Shown one piece after another: positions 25,614 through 36,200 of a DNA stretch of 64,000 bases. The stretch's first letter is position 1. Each line of letters opens with the position of its first letter. The position numbers were made by a program, and so were the translations under genes. Source of the DNA: Chitinophaga sp. CB10 (GTDB lineage Bacteria > Bacteroidota > Bacteroidia > Chitinophagales > Chitinophagaceae); assembly GCA_001870995.2 (NCBI GenBank), contig MLAV02000005.1, positions 186,001 to 250,000 of the forward strand. The letters are read 5' to 3'. The notes under the pieces were generated by a model that saw only the letters and a program-made list of their open reading frames with translations, had not been told where the DNA came from and searched no databases.

Positions 25614-26558
25614 ATGGAAAAAAAGAGAATCCTGATAGCCGGCGCTGCCGGCTTCCTGGGATCACATCTTTGTGATCGCTTTATTAAGGAAGGTTACCAT
25701 GTTATTGGCATGGATAACCTTCTGACAGGAAATATCAGCAACATTGAACATTTGTTCCCCTTACCTGATTTCGAGTATTACCATCACGACGTGACCAAGT
25801 TTGTGCACGTTCCCGGTAAACTCGATTACATCCTGCACTTTGCATCCCCCGCAAGCCCCATCGATTACCTGAAAATGCCGATTCAGACATTGAAGGTAGG
25901 ATCCCTGGGGACGCACAACTTACTCGGACTGGCAAAAGAGAAAAAAGCCAGGATACTGGTAGCCTCTACTTCCGAAGTCTATGGGGACCCCACTGTACAT
26001 CCGCAGCCGGAAGAATACTGGGGTAATGTAAATCCCGTAGGCCCCCGCGGCGTATATGATGAAGCCAAGCGCTTCCTCGAGTCCATCACCATGGCCTATC
26101 ACAATTTCCACGGTGTGGAAACGCGGATCGTACGCATCTTCAATACCTACGGCCCCCGCATGCGCCTCAACGATGGCCGCGCCCTGCCGGCATTTATGAG
26201 CCAGGCGCTGAACGGCGAGGACCTCACCGTATTCGGTGACGGCAGCCAGACCCGCTCCTTCTGCTACGTGGAAGACCTGATTGAAGGCATTTACCGGCTG
26301 TTGTTATCCGACTACCACCTGCCGGTAAACATAGGCAACCCGGAAGAGATCACCCTGAACCAGTTTGCGGAAGAAGTAATCCGCTTAACAGGCTCTAAAC
26401 AAAAAATAGTTTATCTTCCGCTGCCAAAAGACGATCCCAAGCAACGCCAGCCTGATATTACCAAGGCCCGCACGCTCCTGTCCTGGTCGCCTAAGATAGG
26501 CAGGGAAGAAGGCTTACGGATCACTTATGAATATTTCAAAAAAGCATTATCAAAATAA
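25614..26558 (+). CDS. UDP-glucuronate decarboxylase-type SDR (UDP-xylose synthase)
   Basis: This extended short-chain dehydrogenase has the NAD-binding AGAAGFLGSHLCDRFI, followed by HFASPASPIDY, the catalytic STSEVYG and the YDEAKRFLE (Tyr-x-x-x-Lys) motif, all typical of UXS. The length of 314 residues fits bacterial UXS. Its position 12 bp after UDP-glucose dehydrogenase supports use of UDP-glucuronate, giving UDP-xylose. Other extended SDRs are possible but less likely given the HFASPASP signature. Confidence 0.9.
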   Translation: MEKKRILIAGAAGFLGSHLCDRFIKEGYHVIGMDNLLTGNISNIEHLFPLPDFEYYHHDVTKFVHVPGKLDYILHFASPASPIDYLKMPIQTLKVGSLGTHNLLGLAKEKKARILVASTSEVYGDPTVHPQPEEYWGNVNPVGPRGVYDEAKRFLESITMAYHNFHGVETRIVRIFNTYGPRMRLNDGRALPAFMSQALNGEDLTVFGDGSQTRSFCYVEDLIEGIYRLLLSDYHLPVNIGNPEEITLNQFAEEVIRLTGSKQKIVYLPLPKDDPKQRQPDITKARTLLSWSPKIGREEGLRITYEYFKKALSK

Positions 26559-26577
26559 AACCGATATTTTAATTCCC

Positions 26578-27633
26578 ATGAAGCGGAAACTTTTAATTAC
26601 CGGTGGCGCCGGATTTATTGGCTCCCATGTAGTAAGATTATTTGTAAATAAATACCCTGACTACCAGATCGTGAATCTCGACGCGCTCACCTATGCCGGT
26701 AATCTGGAAAACCTGAAGGATGTAAAAGACAAGCCGAATTATATCTTCGAGAAAGGCGATATTATGGACGAGGCTTTGGTGGATGCACTCTTTCAGCGTT
26801 ATGCTTTTGATGGGGTTATACACCTGGCGGCGGAAAGCCATGTAGACAGGTCTATCATGGATCCGTTAGCGTTTATCAAAACCAACGTACTGGGTACCGC
26901 GGTATTGCTGAACACTGCCCGCAAATACTGGAAAGGCAATGAGGAAGGTAAACTGTTCTACCATGTGTCTACCGACGAGGTGTACGGCACACTGGGCGAA
27001 GAGGGGTTATTCACAGAGGAAACGCCGTATGATCCGCGCTCTCCCTATTCCGCATCCAAAGCCAGCTCCGATCATTTCGTGATGGCTTACTATCACACCT
27101 ACCACCTGCCTGCTATTATTTCCAATTGTTCCAATAACTACGGTTCCCATCACTTCCCCGAGAAGCTGATCCCGCTGGCTATTCACAATATCAAAAATAA
27201 CAAGCCCGTGCCTGTATATGGCAAAGGTGAAAACGTGCGCGACTGGCTGTTTGTAGAGGATCACGCCCGCGCGATCGATACCATCTTCCATCACGGCCGC
27301 CTTGGGGAAACCTATAACATTGGCGGGTTCAATGAGTGGAAAAATATAGACCTGATCCAACTGCTCTGCAAAGTGATGGATAAAAAGCTCGGACGGCCTG
27401 AAGGTACCAGCGCGCAGCTGATCACCTTCGTAAAAGACCGTGCCGGTCATGACCTGCGCTATGCCATCGATGCAACCAAACTGAATAAGGAACTGGGCTG
27501 GGAACCATCCCTGCAGTTTGAGGAAGGCCTGGAAAAAACGGTTGACTGGTACCTGCAAAACGAAGAATGGCTGGATCATGTGACCAGCGGAGCTTATCAA
27601 CAATATTACAGTGAGCAATACCAGAAAAGATAA
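26578..27633 (+). CDS. rfbB: dTDP-glucose 4,6-dehydratase
   Basis: It is the second enzyme of dTDP-L-rhamnose synthesis. The 351-residue extended SDR shows KLLITGGAGFIGSHVV, the HLAAESHVDRSI signature, and active-site motifs FYHVSTDEVYG and SPYSASKASSDH, with Asp-Glu in place for dehydration. NCSNNYGSHHFPEKLIPLA is diagnostic for RmlB. The ATG at 26578 was chosen; the upstream in-frame ATG at 26527 lies inside the preceding gene. Confidence 0.96.
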   Translation: MKRKLLITGGAGFIGSHVVRLFVNKYPDYQIVNLDALTYAGNLENLKDVKDKPNYIFEKGDIMDEALVDALFQRYAFDGVIHLAAESHVDRSIMDPLAFIKTNVLGTAVLLNTARKYWKGNEEGKLFYHVSTDEVYGTLGEEGLFTEETPYDPRSPYSASKASSDHFVMAYYHTYHLPAIISNCSNNYGSHHFPEKLIPLAIHNIKNNKPVPVYGKGENVRDWLFVEDHARAIDTIFHHGRLGETYNIGGFNEWKNIDLIQLLCKVMDKKLGRPEGTSAQLITFVKDRAGHDLRYAIDATKLNKELGWEPSLQFEEGLEKTVDWYLQNEEWLDHVTSGAYQQYYSEQYQKR

Positions 27634-27641
27634 TTGATACT

Positions 27642-28202
27642 ATGCCTTTTATTGAAACACATATACCGGACCTGCTGGTATTTGAACCGGTAGTACACGG
27701 CGATCATCGCGGTTACTTTTTTGAAAGCTACAATGCGAATACCTTCAGCGCCGCAGGTATCCATTACAAGTTTGTACAGGATAACCAGGCCCGCAGTACC
27801 TATGGCGTATTGCGCGGACTCCACTACCAGCTGGCGCCTTATGCCCAAACCAAACTGGTAAGGGTGCTGGAAGGCCGCATCATCGATGTGGCGGTAGATA
27901 TCCGTACCGGCTCTCCTACTTACGGACAGTCATTCGCCATTGAACTGAGCGCCGAAAATAAAAAGCAATTACTCGTGCCGCAAGGCTTCGCCCATGGCTA
28001 TGCCGTTATCAGCGAAACGGCAGAAGTCATGTACAAATGCGATAACTTCTATCACAAAGCAAGTGAAGGAGGAATTATTTTCAACGATCCTGCGTTGAAG
28101 ATCGACTGGGGCATTGACCTGAAAGACGCCATCGTATCTGAAAAGGACCTGGTGCTGCCAAAGCTGGCCGATATTTCACATAATTTTACTTACAACCGAT
28201 AA
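27642..28202 (+). CDS. rfbC: dTDP-4-dehydrorhamnose 3,5-epimerase
   Basis: This cupin-fold enzyme of 186 residues epimerises the 4-keto sugar made by RfbB. The motifs HGDHRGYFFESYNANTF, QDNQARSTYGVLRGLHYQ (catalytic His) and VPQGFAHGYAVISE are all present. It is 8 bp after rfbB and 8 bp before rfbD, in a compact operon. Confidence 0.97.
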   Translation: MPFIETHIPDLLVFEPVVHGDHRGYFFESYNANTFSAAGIHYKFVQDNQARSTYGVLRGLHYQLAPYAQTKLVRVLEGRIIDVAVDIRTGSPTYGQSFAIELSAENKKQLLVPQGFAHGYAVISETAEVMYKCDNFYHKASEGGIIFNDPALKIDWGIDLKDAIVSEKDLVLPKLADISHNFTYNR

Positions 28203-28210
28203 TACGCTTC

Positions 28211-29077
28211 ATGAAAAACATTCTTATTACCGGAGGTAATGGCCAGTTAGGACAGGCTATCAGGAAGATTGCAGGCGAGTTTCCGGACTTCAACCTGGTT
28301 TATACGGACTACGACACCCTAAGCATCACAGATGCCGCAGCGCTAAATAGCTACTTCAGCGAAAACACGCCGGACGCCTGTATTAACTGCGCCGCCTATA
28401 CGGCCGTAGATAAAGCGGAAAGCGATGAGGACACCGCCTTTGTACTGAACTTCCAGGGGCCGCTGGCACTGGCGGAAGCCTGCCTGCAACACAACGCTAC
28501 CCTGGTGCATATTTCTACCGACTATGTATTCAACGGTAATGGTTGCGTACCTTATAAGGAAACAGACGATACTGATCCGCAAAGCGTTTACGGCAGCTCC
28601 AAAATGCGCGGAGAGGCCGCCGTGCTGGATGTAAATCAACATAACATCGTGGTGCGCACCTCCTGGTTATACTCCGAATTTGGCGTCAACTTCGCCAAAC
28701 GCATGAAGGAGCTGATGCAGGAACGCCCGGAACTGAATGTGGTATTTGACCAGGCCGGCACGCCTACCTACGCGGTAGACCTGGCAAGGGTATTACTCCA
28801 AATCCTCCAATACCGCTTTCAACAGCCGGATGCTGCCATCGGCGGGGTTTATCATTACAGCAACGAAGGCGTCACCAGCTGGTACGATTTCGCCGTGGCC
28901 ATTAAAGAGCTCACCGGCGCTACCACCCGCGTGCTGCCTATCACATCGGATAAATATCCTACACCGGCCAAACGCCCATCCTACAGCGTTATGAACAAGG
29001 AGAAGATCAAAGCCACCTTCGGCATTGAAATCCCTTACTGGCGGGAGAGCCTGGCGGAATGCCTGAAATTTATTTAA
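28211..29077 (+). CDS. rfbD: dTDP-4-dehydrorhamnose reductase
   Basis: It carries out the final step to dTDP-L-rhamnose. The 288-residue SDR has KNILITGGNGQLGQAI, the INCAAYTAVDKAE segment, HISTDYVFNG and the catalytic YGSSKMRGE motif. It is the last gene of the nucleotide-sugar operon; rfbA (glucose-1-phosphate thymidylyltransferase) is not in this window and must be elsewhere. A perfect palindromic terminator follows. Confidence 0.96.
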   Translation: MKNILITGGNGQLGQAIRKIAGEFPDFNLVYTDYDTLSITDAAALNSYFSENTPDACINCAAYTAVDKAESDEDTAFVLNFQGPLALAEACLQHNATLVHISTDYVFNGNGCVPYKETDDTDPQSVYGSSKMRGEAAVLDVNQHNIVVRTSWLYSEFGVNFAKRMKELMQERPELNVVFDQAGTPTYAVDLARVLLQILQYRFQQPDAAIGGVYHYSNEGVTSWYDFAVAIKELTGATTRVLPITSDKYPTPAKRPSYSVMNKEKIKATFGIEIPYWRESLAECLKFI

Positions 29078-29092
29078 TAGTAATACAGTGAT

Positions 29093-29131
29093 AAAAAAAG
29101 CTCGCACTTCAGCTGAAGTGCGAGCTTTTTT
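29093..29131 (+). terminator. Palindromic bidirectional terminator after rfbD
   Basis: The core 29100-29125 (GCTCGCACTTCAG and its exact complement) is a perfect 26-bp palindrome flanked by A7 and T7. It serves both rfbD and the convergent lipoprotein gene. Confidence 0.92.
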
Positions 29132-29145
29132 GTATGGAGAAACTA

Positions 29146-30171
29146 CTACTTCTTAATATATTCAGCAGTCCAGTCGCCGTCAACAATGATCAGTTTACCA
29201 TTTTCAATTTTGGCGCTTACTGACATCACTTCAATATCTTGCGGATAAGAAGATTCCAGGTCTTCTTCGATAGAAATCAGTTGTTTGGTAGTTGGATGAT
29301 AGTACCAGGATAGGTTACCACCGCCAATATCTTCGATTAACTCGTAATTGCGGCTGTCGCACGCTACATTGTAGGTGATGAGCGATTTGGAAGAGTCGCT
29401 GTAATAGGAAGCGCCACTGCCATTAGCATTCAGCTGTATATATTCGTCGTTATTCTTATAGATGTGCGTAATGAGATTGAATGCGTTTGCTGTTCCGGGA
29501 GCGGCATACTGTAATTTATTTTCCACGCATACAAAGCTGGAATAGCTGGTATCCGGAGTGCCTCTTACCACCCATGGCCCGGTACCTTCCTGGGTTCTGG
29601 ACAGCGTCCATTTACCGGCAAATGCCTGGGAAGTTGATTCAGCAGCGGTGTTATAAAGACTTACAGAGAGGGTAACAGTGTTACTCACCTTTCCGGCAGC
29701 GTCATAAACAGCTACTTTCAGTTTAATATCCCCCGTTTTTACATCAGCAGGCACTTTGATGATCAGGCAGGAATCGGCAGCATTACCGCTTCTTGCAAAA
29801 CCGTGATCACGCTTACCGGCTTTACGCGCGTTCCTTGGCTTGGTGAAATCTACGCTGAAATAGGAATCAGCGCCATCGATCTTTGCATACACACCCTTTG
29901 CAGTACCTGCTTCCAGGAACAGCGGCACGATGATGTAACGGCCGGCAACGCCCGCATATTTTTCATTCGCCATATCAGCCGCCAGAACAGGGGCATCAGC
30001 ACCGGAAGCCGCAGGCACATCGCCTTTTACAATAGTTCCATGGAAGGCAACAGATGCGGCAGTTAATTCAGAGGCAGAATAAGCTTTGGTTTCAATTCCC
30101 TTATCCTTGTCTTTGGAGCATGCCAGAAACAGCATGGTGGCGGCAAAGCCGAAAAGCATTAGTTTTTTCAT
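29146..30171 (-). CDS. Hypothetical lipoprotein
   Basis: The 341-residue protein begins with a lipoprotein signal peptide (KKLMLFGFAATMLFLACS; lipobox with Cys at about residue 18), then SKDKDKG. A lysine/aspartate-rich stretch right after the Cys is compatible with surface export in Bacteroidota. The middle (about 60-180) looks like a beta-sandwich with a VPADVKTGDIKLKVAVYDA pattern as in Ig-like domains. The C-terminal part (WTLSRTQEGTGPWVVRGTPD) resembles lipocalin-like sheets. No enzyme motif is visible. It is monocistronic and separated from tyrS by 210 bp of AT-rich DNA containing nothing else I can identify. Confidence 0.75.
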   Translation of the reverse strand: MKKLMLFGFAATMLFLACSKDKDKGIETKAYSASELTAASVAFHGTIVKGDVPAASGADAPVLAADMANEKYAGVAGRYIIVPLFLEAGTAKGVYAKIDGADSYFSVDFTKPRNARKAGKRDHGFARSGNAADSCLIIKVPADVKTGDIKLKVAVYDAAGKVSNTVTLSVSLYNTAAESTSQAFAGKWTLSRTQEGTGPWVVRGTPDTSYSSFVCVENKLQYAAPGTANAFNLITHIYKNNDEYIQLNANGSGASYYSDSSKSLITYNVACDSRNYELIEDIGGGNLSWYYHPTTKQLISIEEDLESSYPQDIEVMSVSAKIENGKLIIVDGDWTAEYIKK

Positions 30172-30349
30172 AGGTTTTTTTACTCCTTCTTTGTTAGTAC
30201 ATGACTTTATATGATGTAAAATTATAATTTCAAAAAAGATTACTCTACTTTTCTTTGAACAAGAAAAGATTACATATATATTAAATCAATAAAAAAAATA
30301 GTGGAAATACGCATTTCGATTTAATACAAAACCATTCCTATTAATTCAG

Positions 30350-30357
30350 TAGGTTTG
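30350..30357 (+). promoter_or_regulatory. -7 box of the tyrS promoter
   Basis: TAGGTTTG fits TAnnTTTG, 24 bp before the tyrS ATG. Confidence 0.6.
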
Positions 30358-30381
30358 CAAAATTGACAAATTTAAAGACTC

Positions 30382-31665
30382 ATGAATCTGATAGAAGAAC
30401 TGCGCTGGCGTGGCATGCTACAGGATATGATGCCGGGCACTGAAGAGCAACTGCAAAAGGAAATGACCACTGCTTATATCGGCTTTGACCCCACTGCAGA
30501 ATCATTGCACATCGGCAGCCTGGTCCCTATCCTGCTGCTGGTACACCTGCAAAAGGCAGGGCATAAACCCCTGGCGCTGGTAGGCGGAGCCACCGGAATG
30601 GTGGGCGACCCTTCGTTCAAAGCAGAAGAAAGAAGAATGCTGGACCTGGAAACACTGGCTAAAAACGTAGCCGGCATCAAAGCCCAGCTGGAACGCTTCC
30701 TCGATTTTGATCCTGCCAAACCTAATGCAGCGGAAATGGTCAACAACTTTGACTGGTTCCAAAACATCACCTTCCTGGATTTTATCCGCGATACCGGTAA
30801 ACATATTACCGTGAACTACATGATGGCTAAAGACTCCGTGAAAAAGAGACTGGAAGGCGATAGCGGAATGTCGTTCACTGAATTCACCTATCAGCTCATA
30901 CAGGGGTACGACTTCTACCACCTGTACACCGCTAAAAACTGTAAGCTGCAAATGGGTGGCTCCGATCAATGGGGCAATATCGTAACCGGCACTGAACTCA
31001 TTCGCCGCAAAGCCGGCGGGGAAGCCTTTGCATTTACCTGCCCGCTCATCAAAAAAGCAGACGGCACTAAATTCGGTAAAACGGAATCCGGTACCGTATG
31101 GCTGGATAGCCGCCGTACCTCTCCCTACACCTTCTACCAGTTCTGGCTCAACACCAGCGACGTAGATGCTGAAAGCTATATCAAAATATTCACCTTCCTT
31201 ACCCAGCCGGAAGTAGAGGCCCTCATCGCGCAGCACCGCGAAGCGCCTGAAAAACGCCTGCTGCAAAAACGCCTGGCACAGGAAGTAACCGTATTTATCC
31301 ACGGCGAAGCAGCCTACGATTTTGCCGTACAGGCATCTGAAATGCTGTTCAGAAACGATACTGCGGAACTGCTGCTCTCCCTCACCGAAGAGCAACTGCT
31401 CGACGTTATGTCAGGCGTACCCCAGGTGGAAGTGGCCAAAGCCGAGCTGGAAGCCGGAAAAGACATTGTATCCCTCCTGGCGGACACCGGCATCTTCCCC
31501 AGCAAAGGAGAAGCCCGTAAAATGGTACAAGGCGGCGGCGTAAGTATGAACAAAACAAAAGTCGAAGGCATTGACAAAGTGGTTAATACCGAAGCCCTGC
31601 TGCGGGATAAATACATACTTATTCAAAAAGGAAAGAAAAACTATTATCTGCTGAAAGCGATATAA
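30382..31665 (+). CDS. tyrS: Tyrosyl-tRNA synthetase
   Basis: This class I aminoacyl-tRNA synthetase has 427 residues. The HIGH motif is in ESLHIGSLVP, the KMSKS equivalent is KFGKT (KADGTKFGKTESG), and the tyrosine pocket is GYDFYHLY plus MGGSDQWGNI. The C-terminal S4 RNA-binding domain carries GIFPSKGEARKMVQGGGVS. No tRNA-sensing T-box leader is seen. The stop codon (ATA TAA) is the first unit of a 16-bp tandem repeat that continues downstream. Confidence 0.97.
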   Translation: MNLIEELRWRGMLQDMMPGTEEQLQKEMTTAYIGFDPTAESLHIGSLVPILLLVHLQKAGHKPLALVGGATGMVGDPSFKAEERRMLDLETLAKNVAGIKAQLERFLDFDPAKPNAAEMVNNFDWFQNITFLDFIRDTGKHITVNYMMAKDSVKKRLEGDSGMSFTEFTYQLIQGYDFYHLYTAKNCKLQMGGSDQWGNIVTGTELIRRKAGGEAFAFTCPLIKKADGTKFGKTESGTVWLDSRRTSPYTFYQFWLNTSDVDAESYIKIFTFLTQPEVEALIAQHREAPEKRLLQKRLAQEVTVFIHGEAAYDFAVQASEMLFRNDTAELLLSLTEEQLLDVMSGVPQVEVAKAELEAGKDIVSLLADTGIFPSKGEARKMVQGGGVSMNKTKVEGIDKVVNTEALLRDKYILIQKGKKNYYLLKAI

Positions 31666-31795
31666 ATAATAAGCGCTTAAAAATAATAAGCGAAACAAAT
31701 AATACCCGATATAAATAATAAGCGATATAAATAACAAGCGCTTATAAATAATACCGATATAAATAATAACCGCTTATAAATAATACTCGATATAA
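31657..31795 (+). repeat. 16-17 bp AT-rich tandem repeat overlapping the tyrS stop
   Basis: About 8.5 imperfect copies of GCGATATAAATAATAA alternate with the variant GCGCTTATAAATAATAC. The array begins in the last tyrS codons and ends at the terminator. Units are 15-17 bp and contain stop codons in more than one frame. Confidence 0.85.
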
Positions 31796-31828
31796 AAAAA
31801 AGAGAGCGCCATTAGCGCTCTCTTTTTT
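31794..31828 (+). terminator. Terminator of tyrS
   Basis: The stem AAAGAGAGCGC / GCGCTCTCTTT has a 5-nt loop, with flanking A- and T-runs. It immediately follows the tandem repeat. Confidence 0.88.
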
Positions 31829-31908
31829 ATCCATACGCCCCTGCATTTTAAATCTCTCCTGCAAGCTGCGCTTATATAAAATCATACTTCCACCCTACGC
31901 AAACACAC

Positions 31909-33186
31909 TTATTTCAACCCATACTTCTTCCTGTACCTCTCATACAATTGCTTCTGCTTATTATCCAGGTTAATCTCACGCCCCTGTATAAACGCCTTCG
32001 TAATCACACTGCTCTTCATATCCAGCATATCCCCCGTACTCACGGCAATATTGGCATCCTTGCCGGTTTCCAGCGTACCAGTTACCTGGTCAATGCCCAG
32101 GATCTTTGCGGCATTCAGCGTCACCGCTGATAACGCCTCTTCCTTTGTGAGCCCGTAAGTAGCAGCCGTACCGGCTTCAAAGCCAAGGTTGCGCTGCTGC
32201 CAGAAGCCCTCGTTGCTAAGGCAAAACAGCACGCCTGCCTTTTGCAGGATGGCCGCCGTTTTATACGGCTGGTCCACATCATCGTCCTGCATGAGCGGTA
32301 AGCTATGGGGCTGCGTGAGGATCACCGCTATGTTATTGGCTTTCAGCAGGTCGGTCACCCGCCAGGAGTCCGCCCCGCCAACAATTACCACATCCACATT
32401 AAATTCCTTCGCAAAGTCAATAGCAATCAGCATTTCCTTTTCCAGCTCCGCATGAATAAAGAGCTTCTGCTCCCTGTTAAACAGCCGGCGCATAGCCTCG
32501 TATTTCAGGTTGGTTGCGGCATGCTTAGGCTCCGCCAGGTACGCTTTCGCCTCCCTGAAAAAGTTGCGCACATTTTCCACCTGCGCCAGCGCATTCTTCA
32601 GCGGATCGTTGGTAGCATTTCCTACGGATACGAGGCGCGGTAAAAATAAATGCAGCGCGTTATCCGTCTTGTAAGCGGCATCTTCCCAGTTCCAGGCATC
32701 CAGCTGCACCACGGAAGAAGTACCGCTGATAATCCCGCCGGCAGGCGTCACGCTGGCCAGCAGGATACCGTTTGACCGCAGCGTGTTGATGACTTTGGAA
32801 TCGGTGTTATACGCAATCAGCGACCTCACGGAAGGGTTGATCTCTCCCACCTCCCGCTCATCTTTGGTGGCGCGCACGCTCTCAAATTCCACGAGGCCCA
32901 GGTTGGATTCCGGGGCAATCACCCCGGGGTACACATGTTGCCCTTTCAGGTCATACACGGTGGCATTGGCCGCCGCGCTTACATTACTGCCTACGGCAAT
33001 GATCTTTCCTTTGTCGAACCCGATGGTTCCGTTGCTGATCACCTGCCCGTTACCCACATGGATGGTAGCGTTGGTCAGGTACACCGGCTTTTGCTGCGCC
33101 GGCGCCGGCAACACGGTCTCCTGCGCCTGTGCGGTATGCAGCAACAAGGCCAGGGCAGCGGTATATACGAAATATTGTCTTTTCAT
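31909..33186 (-). CDS. Exported amidohydrolase-like protein lacking metal ligands
   Basis: The 425-residue protein has a signal peptide (YFVYTAALALLLHTAQAQE, cleavage after about residue 21) and an imidazolonepropionase-like amidohydrolase fold. The second half ends in the family pattern YGLTKEEALSAVTLNAAKIL and GTLETGKDANIAV. The N-terminal HxH metal motif that should follow VYPGVIAP is replaced by ESN, and the later catalytic Asp position reads LSNEG. This suggests a non-catalytic partner of the upstream 1015-residue amidohydrolase, whose stop is 24 bp before this start. It is periplasmic or surface-exposed; the substrate is unknown. Confidence 0.83.
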   Translation of the reverse strand: MKRQYFVYTAALALLLHTAQAQETVLPAPAQQKPVYLTNATIHVGNGQVISNGTIGFDKGKIIAVGSNVSAAANATVYDLKGQHVYPGVIAPESNLGLVEFESVRATKDEREVGEINPSVRSLIAYNTDSKVINTLRSNGILLASVTPAGGIISGTSSVVQLDAWNWEDAAYKTDNALHLFLPRLVSVGNATNDPLKNALAQVENVRNFFREAKAYLAEPKHAATNLKYEAMRRLFNREQKLFIHAELEKEMLIAIDFAKEFNVDVVIVGGADSWRVTDLLKANNIAVILTQPHSLPLMQDDDVDQPYKTAAILQKAGVLFCLSNEGFWQQRNLGFEAGTAATYGLTKEEALSAVTLNAAKILGIDQVTGTLETGKDANIAVSTGDMLDMKSSVITKAFIQGREINLDNKQKQLYERYRKKYGLK

Positions 33187-33210
33187 TTTTTCTCGATTAA
33201 TGTTAAACGG

Positions 33211-36200
33211 CTACTGGATTACTTCGTGCTGGTGGCCACCCTGCAGGTCCTCGCAATGGTAAATCTCCTCCGGACGGAAGGACGCTTTTTCCACCGGCGT
33301 GCCTTTTTTCTTTTCATTCAGCAGTTTGGCTGTCAGGCGGCTCCGCTCTGCGGCGATACGCTGGCGCAGCTGCAGGTCGTACTCGCGGTCAAACTCCACG
33401 ATACCGTCCACGATGGTCTTCTCCGCTTTCGCATAGATGCTGAGCGGCTCGGCGCTCCACAGCACCAGGTCCGCATCCTTACCCACTTTAATACTACCCA
33501 TACGGTTATCCACATGCAGCAGTTTGGCCGGGTTCAGGGTCACCATTTTCAGTGCCTCCTCTTCAGACATGCCGGTGTATTTGATGCTCTTGGCTGCTTC
33601 CTGGTTCAGGCGGCGCGCCATTTCAGCATCGTCGGAGTTGATGGCGGTTACCACGCCCACTTCGTGCATGATGCCGGCATTCTGCGGGATGGCATCCTGT
33701 ACCTCCATCTTGTAAGCCCACCAGTCAGCAAAGGTGCCGGCGCCTGCGCCATGCGCTTTCATCTTATCCGCCACCTTATAACCTTCCAGTATATGCGTGA
33801 ACGTATTAACCCGGAAATGGAAGGAATCGGCTACATGCATCAGCATATTGATTTCGCTCTGCACATAGGAGTGGCAGGTGATAAACCGTTTGCTGTGCAG
33901 GATTTCCACGAGCGCGTCCAGCTCCAGGTCGCGTCGCTTGCCGGGGCCCTGCTTTTCATAGTCACGGGCACGGGTAAACGCATCCATGTACACCTGTTCC
34001 ACGCCCATACGGGTCTGCGGGAAGCGAACGGTATTCCTGTCGCCCCAGTTGGACTGCTTCACATTCTCACCCAGCGCGAACTTAATGAAACCGTCCGCCC
34101 CGGCCACTTTCAGCTCTTCGGCAGATTGCCCCCAGCGCAGCTTTATCAGCTGGCTCTGGCCGCCGATGGCATTGGCGCTGCCATGCAGCAGGTGCGATGC
34201 AGTGACGCCCCCGCTCAGCTGGCGGTAGATGTTCACATCTTCAGGATTGATCACATCGGCAATGCGCACTTCCGCAGTCACCGACTGGGAGGATTCGTTT
34301 ACGCCTTTGGAAATAGCGATATGCGAGTGCTCATCGATAATACCTGCCGTGAGGTGTTTGCCTGTACCGTCGATCACGCGGGCGCTGCCGGCAGCAAGGT
34401 TTTTACCTACCTGGGCAATTTTCCCGCCTTTCACCAATACGTCGGTATTTTCAAGCTTACCCTCTTTTTCGTTGGTCCATACAGTGGCGTTGCGGATGAG
34501 GATGTCCTGCTGCTGCGGCAGTTTATCCCAGCCATAGCCGTTGAATGGATAAAGGAGCTGGCCAATTTCCAGCGCCGGTTTCTTTTTAACGGAATCGGAT
34601 TTCTCCTGGAATGGCCTGGTGAGCATGGCCGTCCAGCGGAGGTTATTGCCCAGCGAATCCGCGCCGGTGCCCATCCATTTATCCTGGCCGATGACGCCAC
34701 TAAGGCGGAGGCCATTGTTATTGCCTTTTGCCAGCGGCAGCACGAGGCTGACCAGCTTATCGGAAATATCAATCTTTCCGCTGAGGGTATCCTTCTGCAA
34801 CAGGGCTACCTGCGGTTTATCGGCTGCGCCTTTTATCTCTATCGTATAGGCCTGCCCGTTACTCAGGCTAATATTGTACGTACCTCTCACATCCGCCCAG
34901 CCTTCGGCTTTCAGCTGGTACTTTTTCCCTTGCACCCAGTTTTGCAGCAGGACGGTATTTTCTTTAAACACCGGTCCGGAGGTAATGAGGAAATTAGCCA
35001 GCTTGCCCGGCTCCAGGCTGCCCACTTTATCATAGGCTTTTATAAGCGTGGCGGGCGTCCTGGTGAGGGCTTCCAGGGCTTTCTGTTCGGAGAGGCCGTA
35101 TTCAATGGCTTTGCGAACGTTGGCGAGGAATTGCTTCACATCTTTCAACTCAGCCGCGGTGAGCGCAAAGGGAATATTGGCTTTTTCAAAAGCTGCCGGC
35201 TCCACAGGCGCCATTTCCCAGTGCTTCATATCTGCAAGCGCTACAAAACGTGCGTCTGTAGGATCTTCCATGTCGATGGCGGCAGGGAAGTTCAGCGGCA
35301 GGATGTAAGCTGCTTTGGTAGCGGCTATTTCCTGGATGCGCTGGTATTCGTTGCCGCCGCCCTTGATGATGAACTGTACGCCAAACTCGTCCCCGATCTT
35401 ATCGGCGCGGATGGCGTCCCACTTATCGTTTACGGCAAATATCTGCGGCAGCTGCAGGTTGTCGTTCCAGGCTTGCAGACTCAGGTTCACGCCTTCTTTG
35501 GCGGGGCGGGATTTATACCACTGCCCGTCCAGGAACGTTTGCCGCAGCAGGGCTACAGTGCCCATCAGGGAGTTGGGATAGTTTTGCGTGGAAGTACCTT
35601 TATCGAAAGAATAAGCGGATGCCGCTTTTTCCCGTATGATCACATTATTTTCCCGGTCGTCCGCCAGGGTAACGAGGGTGGCAGTACCCCGGGCAATGCC
35701 GTCCTGCTGGTGCGTCAGCACGGTACCGAAGCCCGCGCCCCGCAGGGATGCCGCTTTGGTAGCATCGGTGGCAAAAAGGCTCACCGCATTCACTTCGCTT
35801 TTGATAGCCTGGTTCCAGCCGTAGGCTCCCTTGGTGTTGGAGAGGAACTGCGGCGGCGCATTCCAGGAGCCGCCTCCTTTTTTAGGTTCGCCCAGGCCGT
35901 AGCTGCTGTAGATATCCACAAAGGAAGGGTAAATAAATTTCCCCTTGCAATCCACTACCACGGCATCTTTGGGGATGGCGGCGCCAGGTCCCAGGTCCAC
36001 GATCTTACCATCCCTGATCACCAGCGTGGCGTCAGTGACGGTAGTTTGCGGGTCCTTTACGATGGTGGCGTGGGTGAAGGCATAACAGCCTTCCCTGGGT
36101 TCGGAAATGCCGTTGACAGGGAAGGTCGCCTGTGCGCCGGCATGCGTGCCGGCCAGGAGTAGCGCCGCCAGCAACAGCTGACTGCGCCGCCGCTTCAGGG

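Noticed and set aside
31657..31795. CRISPR array at the tyrS 3' end
   Set aside because: Repeats are 15-17 bp and directly abut one another without unique spacers; no cas gene is present.
32935..36162. 1075-codon open frame on the plus strand
   Set aside because: It is antisense to the 1015-residue amidohydrolase, which has clear domain motifs and a signal peptide. The plus-strand frame has a His/Phe/Gly-rich composition typical of the reverse of codon-biased genes.
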